Source of the DNA: Siphonodentalium dalli
Lineage: Eukaryota > Mollusca > Scaphopoda > Gadilida > Siphonodentaliidae
Direction: 5' to 3'
Assembly (NCBI GenBank): GCA_032622095.1
Contig: CP136067.1
Coordinates: forward strand, 98,570,707-98,634,706
DNA length: 64,000 nt
Of this stretch, positions 31,421 through 44,100 are shown piece by piece. The translations under genes and the position numbers were made by a program. Numbering within the stretch: the stretch's first letter is position 1; each line of letters starts with the position of its first letter. Under the pieces are notes generated by a model that saw nothing but the letters and a program-made list of their open reading frames with translations, was not told the DNA's origin and searched no databases.

Positions 31421-31735
31421 CCTGGAAATAGCGTGTTTGTCATTTGCAGAAAGAGGTCCCCGGAAGGTGAATTTAGAGTCCTGATCCTGCATGGTGGGCT
31501 AGCGCATCACCAAATTCACACTCTGGGAACCTCGTTCTGCTTAGGCCTCATCTTCTGGAAGTATCTTTATTCTCACAACAATATCGTTTTAGTTACTTTT
31601 CCCCTTCTGTTCAGTTTATATATCTCCTAATTTGCAGAAGATAAATTGCATAATCAAGGTGACAAATGGGTGAACATCAACTGGGGAAATTCAATCTGAT
31701 CCTAGATCTCCCATAGCAGTTGAGGCCTAAACAGA
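31421..31735. mobile_element. hAT-like foldback MITE, right end lost
   Basis: Begins AAGCCTGGAAATAGCGTGT and includes the GTCCCCGGAAGGTGAATTTA block and the long interior with TCTCCTAATTTGCAGAAGAT; it ends at AGGCCTAAACAGAATTC. Confidence 0.7.
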
Positions 31736-31821
31736 ATTCTATGATCGACGTGGTTGGAATGTTCGATAAAGGTTCAAGATGATTTGACCAGGTTTGTTAC
31801 ATTCTGAATTCAACTAATGTA

Positions 31822-31916
31822 CAGTAATGCCCTAAATAATCGACTCCTTAACCACAGCAGAATTATGGGTAACTTTTCAGGATTTAGTCAGAAATATGGC
31901 TTGTAGCCATTCACAA
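31822..31916. mobile_element. TA palindromic MITE, one arm
   Basis: TA then CAGTAATGCCCTAAATAATC through GGCTTGTAGCCATTCA; the second arm is absent. Confidence 0.75.
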
Positions 31917-32342
31917 GTTTAATAAAAGAGTCATAACCCAAAATCAAATATGAGAATAGTAGAAAAATAGTGTGACAGTAGTTCAGGATTACTTTTGTTT
32001 CCGTAATGAAATCACCTGAGAATGAAAGCCATTCTAGAGATTCATATTTAAGGGGTATACCATCATTAATTTGATCTGAAGATTGCCATGAATGGACCGT
32101 CGTGGCGACATATATATGTCATTTGGACAGATTATGTTAAAATAGCCATGCATCGAGATCCACCATTCAATAATCTTCATAAAATCAGAAACAAAAAGTT
32201 TTGTATAGCCATATCCCACTATAATAGTTCAGACCTGTTAGGGGCCAAAAAAAGCAGAATTCTCCTACCTTGTTGAGTTACAGATTTAATGACCAATTTC
32301 TCAAAAAATGTGCAAATAAAAATACCCCAAAAGTAAACACCA

Positions 32343-32766
32343 CATCTAATTAAAGGTACTCAATCCAATCAGAGGGTCCCCATATCATGATCAAGATACA
32401 ACAACATTCCTTCAAAATACGCTTTAGTAATCAGAATCGATTAATTACAACAAAATAATGCTGACCACTGTCAACTATGGTATAAAATTTCCCAAAACGT
32501 GCTATTTATCAACATTTTGTTCAACGAAATATGGCCGTATTATCACTTGTTTTAGAGTTATCCATCTTCATCCGCAATTTTGACCGAGACCATCCATTTG
32601 ACGGCGTGTTTCTGGGCCACAAACAATTGAAATAACAAACTTCAAAAATCGATATCTGGTCACTCTGAGCTTTAATGGGTAGGTTCCTCGACTCGAATCA
32701 AATATTTTTTACCCCCGAAGCCAAAGAAATAGTAATTTAGGGGAGTTTAATCGGATTGAGTACTTA
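32343..32766. mobile_element. Candidate inverted-repeat element, about 0.42 kb
   Basis: TTAAAGGTACTCAATCCAATC on the left faces AATCGGATTGAGTACTTAAT on the right, giving ~18-bp inverted ends next to TTAA-like flanks. No internal coding. Confidence 0.45.
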
Positions 32767-33010
32767 ATGTAGAATTAAAAAAAAATTGAAGTCTGTTGAG
32801 GAATTTGTGATGGGTCTTGAGAGTTTATTTTCGGGCACAAATACAACACCGAAAGAACACAATAAAAAATTGCAGAATTTGGTTTTAAACTTAAAATTTT
32901 GTTATTATTTGTAAACATATGTAATGGAATCTGGGTATTCTTGACTGAAAATTTCCACCATGCATGATGCTTTAATTATTTGCTCCCTCCTCTGGAAACT
33001 TGAGTATCGG

Positions 33011-33386
33011 ACAGTTCTGAGTATAAGGTATCTGTCATTTGCAGAATGAGGTCCCCAGAGGGTGAATTTAGATAAACTATCCCGTATAGCAGGCTATCAT
33101 CGCCAAATTCACCCTCTGGGGACCTCATTCTGCATGGCCTCATCTGCTGTGAGAGAATTAGACTCAGATTGAAGTTCCCAAATGGTGAATATGTACACCA
33201 TTGGGAACCTCTTTCATGCATTTTATCTGCAAATTGGGTCATAGCTTAGCAGATAAGGCCATGCAGAATGAGGTCCCCAGAGGGTGAATTTGGTGATGCT
33301 AGACTGCTATGCGGGATAGCATCATTAAAATTCACCCTTGGGGACCTCATTCTGCAAATGACAGGCACACTAAACGCTGGCTTGTG
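33011..33386. mobile_element. hAT-like foldback MITE
   Basis: Carries TCATTTGCAGAATGAGGTCC and its inverse near both ends, two inner TTCACCCTCTGGGGACC-type blocks, and a right terminus CACACTAAACGCTGGCTTG. Confidence 0.72.
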
Positions 33387-33412
33387 TGAGATGTTACTGG
33401 GATCACGAACTA

Positions 33413-33625
33413 CAGTAATGCCCTAAGTAATCGACTCCATAACCACTGCAGAATTATGGGTAACTTTTCAGGATTTAGTCGGAAATAAGGCTTGTTGCCA
33501 TTCATCGGAAAGCTCTCGGGGAGAGCTTTCCGATGAATGGCAACAAGCCATATTTCCGACTAAATCCTGAAAAGTTACCCATAATTCTGCTGGAGTTAAG
33601 GAGTCGATTAATTAGAGCATTACTG
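33413..33625. mobile_element. TA palindromic MITE, near-complete
   Basis: 213 bp, TA at 33411-33412 and at 33626-33627, arms pairing through GAAAGCTCTCGGGGAGAGC at the centre. Confidence 0.9.
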
Positions 33626-33639
33626 TACACTTCCCTGCA

Positions 33640-34440
33640 CGTTTATTCAGGTCCGCATGTTTGTTAAATTTTATCAGGATTCCAGGCTGCATATCTTTGG
33701 GACTGCGCATTTATTTTTAGGTGCCTGTAAACCTTTTGACCATCACATCAGTAGGCTTTGACATAATGAGTACTTCAAGCAAGAAAGACATAAAATTAGA
33801 AGCACAGAAAGCAGTTAACCATTGAAATTAACAGAAATCTTCAAATCTATAGCAAAACATTGAAAGGTGATAAAAGAAAATTATTTAAATATTTGTGTAA
33901 GTCAATAATGAAAATAGACATTGAAGTATCTGGGGTTATCACAATTGTACAATGTGAGATGTGAATTTTTACTAGAGTTAACTCTTTATGGAGCCCCAGA
34001 CAGAGAGAACAGAACAATGCACTGATGTTGTCTGCTTGGGTCTGTGTGAGTCTCCATACAGGAGTTTTAAATAAAATACTTTTAACAATGAACAAATCAG
34101 TTGAACACATTGGAGTGACCATCAAGTCTTTTGTAAGCAGTATATGAACTAATTATTAATTTTATAATTTTTCTGATCAATTTCCAGTTTTTGGGTGCCA
34201 ATTATAGTGGAATTCCAAGGGAAAACACTACTGGAAAAGCACATATTTTTCTGGGTTTTTTTTGTCGTTTTCCACAACCATGAATTTAAGATCACCTTAA
34301 AATATGTTCATCAACAAAATTTTGACTGACTTGTAACTGCTTCATGCAGTTGCCATATTTGAACAATATTATGTGGGCAGTACACATAAACTCTTTGTTA
34401 ATAAAAGAATAGTTAGATTCTAAGTAAAATGTTCATTAAA
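33640..34440. other. No gene recognised
   Basis: AT-rich with short frames only; no repeat shared with the rest of the window. Confidence 0.4.
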
Positions 34441-34459
34441 CTTATGGCCAAACTATTAA

Positions 34460-34791
34460 CCTTTTCGTTGCTAAATGACATTATGACGTCGTGTGCTGGG
34501 CTGTTTCATTATTGCCATTTTCCAGTGGAAAAATATAACGGGAATATCACAAGAACCATAAAACTGACTCGGTTCTCGGAAATGCTATTATCATTCACAA
34601 TATCGGAACATCATACACCATTTGAAACTTTGAGATACAGTTATTCCGATGCACCAAAGTCTGAATTCCAGTTATGAGTAATGGCCTACTGCTAGTGTGC
34701 TGAAGTAGGTCCGTAGTACCTATGGACCATACAGCACACGACGTGCACTTTTATGTCCATAATAGTTACGGACGTCATAGCAAAGAAAAGG
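34460..34791. mobile_element. TTAA-flanked MITE, terminus type CCTTTTCNTTGCTA
   Basis: Ends CCTTTTCGTTGCTA and TAGCAAAGAAAAGG lie between TTAA 34456-34459 and TTAA 34792-34795. Inverted ATTATGACGTCGTGTGCTG / CAGCACACGACGTGC blocks lie further in. Confidence 0.75.
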
Positions 34792-34795
34792 TTAA

Positions 34796-35185
34796 CCCTT
34801 TACCCAACAGAAGGGCCCTGTGCCAATGCATTCTCTTATATATGCGAGTCGACCATAGGTCGCCTCGCATATATAAGAGAATGCATTGGCTTAACACATT
34901 AAAAATTATAAAATTGTTAAAGAATGTAAAAAAAATGGTAAAAAGTGTTAAAAAAAGATTTTTTTTAGGCCAATGCATTCTCTTATATATGCGAGGCGAC
35001 CTATGGTCGACTCGCATATATAAGGGAATGCATTGGCACAGGGCTAACTGTAACTATCACAATGTGGTCAAGGTGCCGGTTCCAATGATATCCATATTTG
35101 TATGGCGTTATTGAGACAGACCGAAGATATTTTAGGCTGTTGAAGCTTTATTTGGCCGGTTTTGGCCGGTTTGTTGGGTAAAGGG
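34796..35185. mobile_element. TTAA-flanked MITE, terminus type CCCTTTACCCAACA (copy 6)
   Basis: 390 bp; its left TTAA (34792-34795) is also the right TTAA of the preceding element, and TTAA follows at 35186-35189. Confidence 0.9.
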
Positions 35186-35455
35186 TTAAACATAACAATA
35201 ACAGCTTAACCATAGTAAATAAATTCCATTCTCACTGTATGGTTTGAGAAATGAGGTATTTTCATCCAGCTCATGTAATAACACCATGGTGTTACTTTAA
35301 TTTATCGATGACGGGCAATAAATAATCATCTAATCCCGTGATGTATTAATTATGCCTGCTCAACCACTGTCAGCCCATCAAGGTCTCTGCGCTTATAATA
35401 TTTCGTTATATCAGGGCTGTGTGACGGTCATGGCTAGACACGTTTTAGTGTTTAA

Positions 35456-35675
35456 CTCTTTAATGATGGGAGCAGAGCTGGTGCAGCATTAAAGATCATA
35501 TGCCACTGCATTATCTCATATATAAGAGAATGCAATGGCTTACAAGGTTAATGCAATTATTGTTAGGCCAATGTATTCTCTTATATGTATTCTCCTATGG
35601 GAGACTTGCATATATAAGAGAATGCATTGGCACAGGGTCTTCACAGAATTCAGGAAGCTCCAAGTCAGAGAAGGG
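35456..35675. mobile_element. TTAA MITE, CCCTTTCATGA type, shortened
   Basis: TTAA 35452-35455 then CTCTTTAATGATGGGAGC; ends CTCCAAGTCAGAGAAGGG then TTAA 35676-35679. The hairpins have lost parts of their arms. Confidence 0.75.
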
Positions 35676-35731
35676 TTAATTGGTTGTCCTAATCTCTAAA
35701 TCTCCTAATCTCTAAACTGTGTGTGAAATTA

Positions 35732-35970
35732 CAGTAATGCCCTAATTAATCGACTCCATAACCACAGCAGAATTATGGGAAACTTTTCAGGATTTAGTCG
35801 GAAATATGGCTTGTTGCCATTCATTGGAAAGCTCTCCCCGATGAATGGCAACAAGCCATATTTCTGAGAGCTTTCCAATGAATGGCAACAAGCCATATTT
35901 CCGACTAAATCCTGAAAAGTTACCCATAATTCTGCTGTGGATATGGAGTCGATTAATTAGAGCATTACTG
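35732..35970. mobile_element. TA palindromic MITE with extra internal inverted segment
   Basis: Standard ends with TA flanks. The centre has an additional copy of GATGAATGGCAACAAGCCAT before the right arm, so three copies of that segment are present. Confidence 0.85.
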
Positions 35971-35989
35971 TAGCAATGTGATAGGAAAT

Positions 35990-36190
35990 ATTCAGATAGT
36001 AAGTTCAACAAATTTTTTAATGGCCATAGGTCGTTTGTTGAACTTATTATCTGAACATTTTCCTCAATAAATGTGGCTCCTTCTGCACTTTTATTTATCT
36101 GTTGTCTGCTTTTATCACCTTGACATCAATAATAGGCCATACCGAAGTACACTTTTTAACGGGAGAATCCATTTAATATAGAAAGGGTCA
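35990..36190. mobile_element. Partial TTAA MITE of the CCCTTTCTATACTAAAT type
   Basis: Shares AGTTCAACAAA, GGTCGTTTGTTGAACTTA, GGCTCCTTCTGCACTTTTAT and the end TATAGAAAGGGTC with the element at 25505; the left terminus is missing. Confidence 0.65.
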
Positions 36191-36687
36191 ATTGAAGTGA
36201 ATAAGCAAGATCACCGAGTCACAGCCATATTGGATTCATCCAGCCCCCATTCATGATTCTATATATGGAATTCATGAATATTCAAAAGTTCCATCATTTA
36301 ACATCAGGTGTTGGAATAATAGGAAAGAAAAAATGAAGTGCTCATTATTTGGTCTATACGGCCCATTCTCTGGTGACCAATTACATGTAGGTCGAGCGTA
36401 AGGGCCGAAACCTATCACCCAACAGGCTGTATTTGATGTCTGTTTGGTTTGAGTCACGCTCCTGACGACTCCACGCTGGTATAGTTTTTTTCGATCCCAA
36501 CTCCATATATGGAATCATGAGTATTCAAAAGTTCCATATGTGGAATGCACCTCCAGAACTTGGACCTGTAGCATTTAACTCAATGAATCAAATGTGGCTG
36601 CAACAACTCAGTGATCTCGCTTATTCTCGTTGGTCATTGACAGGCATGATAAATAGGTAAATGAGTTTGTAAATATGAAACTTTTAA

Positions 36688-36942
36688 CCCTTCCATGACT
36701 GGAGCTTCGTCAATTTTTGTGAAAACCCTGTGCCAATGCATTCTCTTATATATGCGAGTCACCCATAGGGAGCCTCGCGTATACAAGAGAATACGTTTGC
36801 CTAACAATATTTACCTTGACCTTGTAAGCCAGTGCATTCTCTTATATATGCGAGGCTCCCTATGGGAGACTTGCATATATAAGAGAATGCACTAGCACAG
36901 GGTCTTTAATGCTGCATCAGAGCAGCTTCCGTCATGGAAGGG
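36688..36942. mobile_element. TTAA MITE, CCCTTYCATGAC type, complete
   Basis: TTAA 36684-36687 and TTAA 36943-36946 flank ends CCCTTCCATGACTGGAGCTT and AGCTTCCGTCATGGAAGGG. Both hairpins are present with loops GAGTCACCCATAGGGAGCCTC and GAGGCTCCCTATGGGAGAC. Confidence 0.88.
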
Positions 36943-36949
36943 TTAATAC

Positions 36950-37520
36950 CGTATCTGGATTATTATGATTTTTCCATACCCTGATGAGAAATAAAAGAAG
37001 ATCCCATATCCGGAATAAGATGATGATGAAAAATAAATGGAAATAAATACTGCATTTCACTGTTTATTAGAATTGGCAAACTGGGTTTTTGTGGAAAAAT
37101 TTTCTAATTTTAAAATTGTGGATAAATTGGTGAATGAATTTTTGAACTCTTTGAACATATTGGGTGAATTAACAAATTAAATGTTTGACTCATCTCTTTG
37201 GGTGATGAGTGAGGTGCTCGAGAACACAGTATTTACGAGATAAACGTACTCTGTTGAGTTGGTTATTCGGGTATTCTAGCATGAAAACAGTAAGTGAACT
37301 TGCTGTGAGTTGTTGTTCTCAAACATATGCCCGGTAACAACCCATTAAAAGTGAAAAAATACCTCATGCCTTAAGAAAAAAAAAAGTTTAAATATATAAA
37401 TGGTTATTACAGAGTTTTATGAATCCTGCAATTACATTTACTTATGTCCAAAGGACAGGGCCAGCTTTAATAGAGAAATGGTTACTATGGAGACTGAGAG
37501 TGACTAAGTTTTTATGAATA
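36950..37520. other. Downstream flank of the TBC1D9-like gene
   Basis: No exon. On the minus strand an AATAAA word at 37061-37066, about 460 nt after the stop codon, could serve polyadenylation; this is only a possibility. Confidence 0.35.
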
Positions 37521-37522
37521 TT

Positions 37523-38131
37523 CTATTTTTGAGCAGATGTAGCCAAGGCATCGTCTGTTGTATTCTTCGTAATCAGGCGTCTGTTCCTCATGAGAGTAAT
37601 CCCCTTTGATATGTCAATGTGTTGTTCGAAATAATTCGCTAGCGGCCTTTCAGTCAGAAATGAAGCAAGAAACTGTTCAAATGTTATCGACCAATCAGAA
37701 TCTGGCTTAGTTGTAGATGCCTGTAGCGACTGACTGCTCGGCGTCGGTATCATTACTCCGCTGTCCTGCGACTGTACAGACATTGAAACACTCGAAGAAC
37801 ATGCAGCGGTAGCCCCATTTTCTGCTTCATCCAAAAGCGTCGTAGAATTATCAGATGGCGAAATATCAACGATATTCTCAGATGAAGAAGCACTAGCTTT
37901 CATGTCCTCTGATTGGTCTAAATTATCGAGCATGCTCGTACTTTCTACACTTGATGAGATGATGTCACTACACTCGGACGGAGACGTATGTTTCCGATAG
38001 AACGGCTTTCCGACTTCCCCGAGCTGTAATAGCAGGGTGCCGACCGTTGCTAATGAGTGATACAAATCCTGTTCATTTTCTTGATCAGAGAGCATATCAT
38101 ACAACGTCCTCCATAGCTGAATAAACTGCTC
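37523..38131 (-). CDS. TBC1D9-like terminal exon
   Basis: Acceptor CTGTTTTACAG before 38131; stop at 37523-37525. Opens [20 protein letters not shown] then [20 protein letters not shown] (human: EQFIELCKTLYNMFSEDPME), passes through a ~100-residue Ser/Thr-rich low-complexity stretch and ends with [20 protein letters not shown] and a basic tail. 202 codons plus stop. Confidence 0.93.
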   Translation of the reverse strand, partial: EQFIQLWRTLYDMLSDQENEQDLYHSLATVGTLLLQLGEVGKPFYRKHTSPSECSDIISSSVESTSMLDNLDQSEDMKASASSSENIVDISPSDNSTTLLDEAENGATAACSSSVSMSVQSQDSGVMIPTPSSQSLQASTTKPDSDWSITFEQFLASFLTERPLANYFEQHIDISKGITLMRNRRLITKNTTDDALATSAQK

Positions 38132-41100
38132 CTGTAAAACAGATAAACCACAAGGTCATTTGGGTTGCATCCTGCTTCAATTTAGCACCGTAGGGGTATG
38201 AGAGCACCCATGGTGCAATTCTTGTATGTTAAGTGATGGGGCGCTTTTGAGTTTTAACCTTTAAGTGTAAACTTTGGAAATTTGACATATATTTATTTCA
38301 ATAAAGATATAATTGTTTGGATTTGACAAGTTTGACACAATCGTAGAATACATTTATAACAGATAGACTAATTTGCAATATTGCATTTATTCCAATATCG
38401 AACTTATCAGTGGCAATCGGAAGCTCTGCATTACAATGCAATGCACATGTGAAAACGATATAACACGGATAACAGATCATGTCATCAGAACAGTCCAATG
38501 CAATGCACCTGTGTGAACGGTTTAACACGGATAACAGGTCATGTCATCAAAATATAATACAATGCAATGCACCCATGTGAATGGTTTAACACGGATAACA
38601 GATCATGTCATCACACCAGACCAATGCAATGCACCCGTGTGGACAGTTTAACATGGATAACAGATCATGTCATCACAACAGACCAATGCAATGCACCCGT
38701 GTGGACAGTTTAACATGGATAACAGATCATGTCATCACACCAGACCAATGCAATGCACCCGTGTGGACAGCTTAACATGGATAACAGATTATGTCATTAC
38801 AACAGACCAATGCAATGCAGTCATCTGAATGCTACGTATTTACTATACTAAATTCTCATGGACGAGTTGTTATCCCATAGGAAATATTCATATAATAAGG
38901 TTGTTTGTTGAACTTATTAACCCTTTCATGAAGAGAGTCGCACTGGTGCAGCATTAAAGATCCTGTGCCTTAGCATTCTCTTATATATGTGAGTCTCTCA
39001 TAGGGAGCCTCGCAAATATAAGAGAATGCACTCAATTACAAGCCAATATAAGGTCAAGGTAAATATTGTTAGGCCAAAGTATTATCTTATATATGCGAGG
39101 CTCCCAATGGGAGACTCACATATATAACAGAATCCATTGGCACAGGGTATTCACAAAATTTCAGGAAGCTCCAGTCATGAAACGGTTAACTGAACATTTC
39201 CCACCAACGAATAGAAATCCTTCTGCACCTGTATTATCTGTCGTCTGCTTCAATTTCATTTTCAAAAGACCATTCCACATAATCTACAGTAATGCCCTAA
39301 GTAATCGACTCCCCGAGAGCTTTCCGATGAATGGCAACAAGCCATATTTCCGACTAACTCCTGAAAAGTTACCCATAATTCTGCTGTGATTACGGAGTCG
39401 ATTACTTAGGGCATTACTGTAGATTGTGTATACTCAAAGGATGGTTGTGAACTATGATTACCTGACTTAGCCTTGGAATGAGCTTGAATTCCTCCTTGCT
39501 GTCAGCTCGCGACTTCGACAGACTTATCTTAAATTTAGAGAAGCTCTCTTGTATTTTGTCAACTGAAAATGAAATGAAATATAAATGTAATTATAGTTTC
39601 ATAAATTTTTAACGTCAAAATATAAATCATATCCCCGCTCTCTGTAGCCCAAACGCGTTATTCCACTGTCAGCACTGCATCTTGATGTCATTTGTTGCAT
39701 CGTTCTGTGCTTGCACATTACTTTGACAGAAAGGCTGGTTAAATTGTATCTTTGGAAACTGGTAGGCATAAACATGTGTTTCATAAAGAGTACTCCTAGT
39801 AAACCCTTTCATGACGGGAGTCACGCTGGTGCAGCATTATATACCCTGTGCCATATATTCTCTTATAGAAATGAGTCTCTCGCATATACAAGAGAATGCA
39901 TTGGCATAGGGTTTTTGCAAAATTTCAGGAAGCTCCAGTCATGGAAGGGTTAAGTTGTTTTCCTGGTATCTGGGTTCATTACGGTCGAATAAAGGGAGAG
40001 CCAACTAATTTATTTATATTATCTTCATACCTGACTCAGTAGGACTATCAACACTCGAGCTGCCCTCCTCCTCTTCTGTCCTATCCTTTCCCGCACGTGT
40101 AAAACCACCAACAATTTTGCCAGCAACGTCGACGATGCCATGAGTTACCGTGGATGCAACTACATTTATTCCATCGACAACTTTCTCCTCTGCACTATTT
40201 ATTCCATCGATCACTGTGTTTGTTACTTGATATGTTTTCTCTTTGACGTTATGGACTGATTGCACGATTCCATCAACAGACTTGAACGGATTCTCGGGGA
40301 ACGGCAGCTCTAAATCTATGAAATAAATATATATATATGTATTGAACTAGTAGTGTCACTGTCCCAACGGAACTAAGGATACATGTGTACAGTAATGCAC
40401 TAAGTAATGTACTCCTTAACCACAGCAGAATTATGGGTAACTTTTCAGGATTTAGTCGGAAATATGGTTTGTTGCCATTCATCGGAAAGCCATATAACTA
40501 AACCTATATTTCTCTCTCTTATTTTCCTCAGTTCTGATTGGACAAGCCATAGCAATGCCGTAGTTAATTGTCCATATTATAGTATAAAGATGTAAGTGGC
40601 CAAACCACTGGCGCATAAATACACAAAGGGTTAACATTCATGGGGATCGATTGTCTCTTTGTCGAATTTACCTAAAGTATTTCCTGAGCTTCCTTGGTTA
40701 CGATACCATTCTGAATTGAAAGCAAACCTGAGTTTAGAGTGCCTGTCATTTGCAGAATGAGGTCCCCAGAGGGTGAATTTAATGATGCTATCCCGCATAT
40801 GCTTGGGAGACATACTCAGATTTAAGTAGCAAAATGGTGAATATTGTGATGTACACCCATTGCACATTAGCAATATATGGGCAACAATTCCCTACATTCA
40901 AAATTAAGGGAGGAGTTGATTACACAATGAAGGTACCCAAATTTAAAAGGTACCAATTTTTCTAAGTTAAAAAAGGGGAATACCTTGGTGAAAGACAATA
41001 TGGGTAACAGTATCCTGAAGTTTCAATTCTCTTCATTTGAAACTGTCGGAGGAGTTGATTACAAAATGAAAATACCCAAAATCAAATGGTCCAAAAGTAA

Positions 41101-44100
41101 AGAATGGAAAACAATATTTTCTGTCTTCCATATACATGATGCACATCAGCAATATATTGGTAACAATATCCTAAAGTTTCAATTCTCTACATAAAAAGGA
41201 ACCCATAATGTGTAACAGACAGACAGAAGAACGGACATACAGATGGAGGCCATTTCTATACATGTAGTCACCCAATATTTTATTTTTCTGGGGACAAAAT
41301 TTATAATTCTGTTTGGTCATTTTGGGCTCACAATTGCATTGGTGGTTACTATCTGTCCCAAATTTACCAGACAATGAAATACAACATATAACTAAAGCTA
41401 AGTTGACAGTTTTGTGTTGTACAAAAAACATCATTTCCTTTGATAATTGATTTTGTGCAGTTGACACAAGACTACACAAGTATGCTTTTGTCTTTTATAG
41501 TACTTTTATCTTATCGCAATCTGGCTTCATGTGGACAAAATGTTGTTTTCCATATTTTTAGCAAAGCTGATAAAATGGCATCTGTCTATACTATTTGTCG
41601 CCAAAGGCAGAATAGATGGCCATTTGGACATGATTAAAGACACTCATCACTTATTTATAGCAAGAAATCTATTGCACACATTGTGCAATTTATTCTGTTG
41701 TACAAACACAGCGCCACATGCTACAGGCTGTGCAATAACGGTAGCATGAAATTAGCTGAATTAATTTCAGCAGTCTTGCTGTGTTATCATTCCAATTTTC
41801 TGTTCCAAATTTACCAGACAATGAAATAATATTATCTCAGACAAAGTTACGTTCAGGGCTGAATGAGAGAACAAGCTGATATTAGAATATCCCCCACAAC
41901 ATTAAATATGAATGAATATTAGAACATCTAGCATGTGACAATGGTTTCTAATTATATTTTTGTATTTTGAGATTCATTTTTACCTTCTTCATGATCATCA
42001 AAGAACTCATCAGCTTCAACAGCATGTTCAGTGGAATCTGAAATATTAAGAGAATAATATGTTATAATTGGCAAGCCTGTAAATAGTGTGTCTGTCATTT
42101 TCAGAATGAGGTCCCCAAGATCCCCAGAGGGTGAATTTAGTGATGCTATCAAACACAGCGGGCTAGCAATAATAAATTCACCCTCAGGGTACCTCATTCT
42201 GCTTAGGCCTCATCTTCTGAGAAGAATCTATAGTCTCAAAATTAACATCGATTTTAGTTCCTTATCCCTTCTGCTCAGTTTCTATATCCCCTAATTTGCA
42301 GAAGATAAAATTCATGATTGAGGTGACTGGGGAACTTCAATCTGATCCTAGGTATTCCGTATCAGTTGAGGCCAAAGCAGAATGAGGTTCACAGAGGGTG
42401 AATTTAGTGATGCTAGCCCACCGGCATGAAATAGAGGACTGAATTCTCCAAGAAACATTGGTGCACTACGTGTAAAAAATTGTCACAAATTGATTAGCCA
42501 ATCAATGAGAAGGATGATATAGGTCTGACCTTTGTCCTCTTACCTGAGTTTGGAGATGACGGACTGCTCGTGAGATCCCTTGCTAGTAGAGCTGGAGGCT
42601 GATGGAGTATATATAATAGTTTGACCCTCTCCGTTAAGTCCCCCTTGCACATAATACCGAGGAGGTGAGCTATCTCTTTGAAATTAATCATATGATCTTT
42701 ATTTTCATCCAAAAGCTAAAAATGATAAAAAGAAAGGGACGTAAGTATTATTTTATACTGGATTGAATGGAATAAAAACAATATTTTCCAAAAAAGTTAA
42801 ATATATATCTCCTAGAAGTATCTTGCTCACTGAACTATATGGTATATTCCCAAAATATTAACAAGGAAGGGTTAATAAACCCGGTGCAAAAATTCTATGG
42901 TACATTTTATCCTGTTTCCTGACCTGTAACCTCTGATGACGTCATCTCCAAATGTCCATATAAGCTCTGTTGCCAGATCGCTTTTCCACTTTTTCCCCAT
43001 TAGGACATTCCACGTGAGCGGGGTGGGTGCAAAGCCCTGGGAGGGAGCTCAGAGTTCAGTGGGCAAGATACTTCTAGGAGATATATATTTTACTTTTTTG
43101 GAAAATATTGTATCTCCGTCAAAGTCATCGTGCCCACAGAACTATATGGTATAATATAGAATTTTCTGGCAGGAGGAGGCCACGAGGAAAAATAAACACC
43201 TCTATGCACCTCAATCAAAGAACTGGATTGACCTGATATCCTACAATATATACAATATCACCATAAGCCAATGTATGTAATTACACCAGAAGACTAATAC
43301 ATGTTGGGCAGCTACCAGAGGGCCCAAACGAAACAAATAGTGGTGACTTGGATTGAATATCCTGCAAATAAAGTAGATACCGGTAGTTCCCGAAAGACAT
43401 TGAGACTGAGATGACCTCCCTTTCGGAGCTTAGAGCTATCAACATATCAGCTGAGTACTTTGCTGGAAAGGAAAAGAATGTGTAACCCTACCCCCCCCCC
43501 CCCCCCCCCCCCCACCCCCCGGAAGAGAAGAAATATCTATTTCCTGATGAAATAGAAAATTGAGGGGGATTTGCAATAATGTATTTAAAGGGCTACCCCA
43601 TGTGTAGACAAATACAATAAGGGAAAACCCAGCCTTATAAGGGACATGAAGAAACAACCAGAGGCAAATGCCGCAAAGGATTAAGGAGACCCCTATAAAA
43701 GGGCCCAGACACCGAGATATGCCATTGTCGATAAGGATTGAGATATCATGGACCGAGAATCTATACTAGAGACCGGGAAGAGACTCTCGCCGATTGCACC
43801 CCCCTGTAAGATATCCAGAAGAATTTGAATGGATAGAATACTGACATAATCTGACATATAAGGAACCATACATGCAATTGTAGGGAACCTAGAGTCGCTT
43901 TGATGACCAGAGCACACGACAATGCTGTTTATAGAAAGCACCAGAAGAAACATTTATGTGCCAAGATGACCCACTAATGTAGATCCCAATAGGGCCATGT
44001 AGTATTAGCGTGTACTAAAAAAAGAAACGTTGCATTGACCCTATAACCAGGAAGTAAAGGAATAAGCTATTACCCCATTGGCAGGTGACCGGTCAAGGAA

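Noticed and set aside
33847-34125. Possible missing ODAD4 N-terminal TPR exon on the minus strand
   Set aside because: The frame has no TPR pattern and no suitable splice sites.
30440-35114. Open frames reading [18 protein letters not shown] and similar, on both strands at many places
   Set aside because: They are translations of the MITE hairpin TATATGCGAGTCGACC and recur wherever that element occurs.
40672-40727. Possible 56-nt TBC1D9-like exon ([17 protein letters not shown])
   Set aside because: Its length would break the frame between the 41984 and 40031 exons, which join correctly without it, and its acceptor is supplied by a hAT-like MITE end.
43439-43657. Frame with a poly-glycine run
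   Set aside because: Produced by the 23-base C homopolymer.
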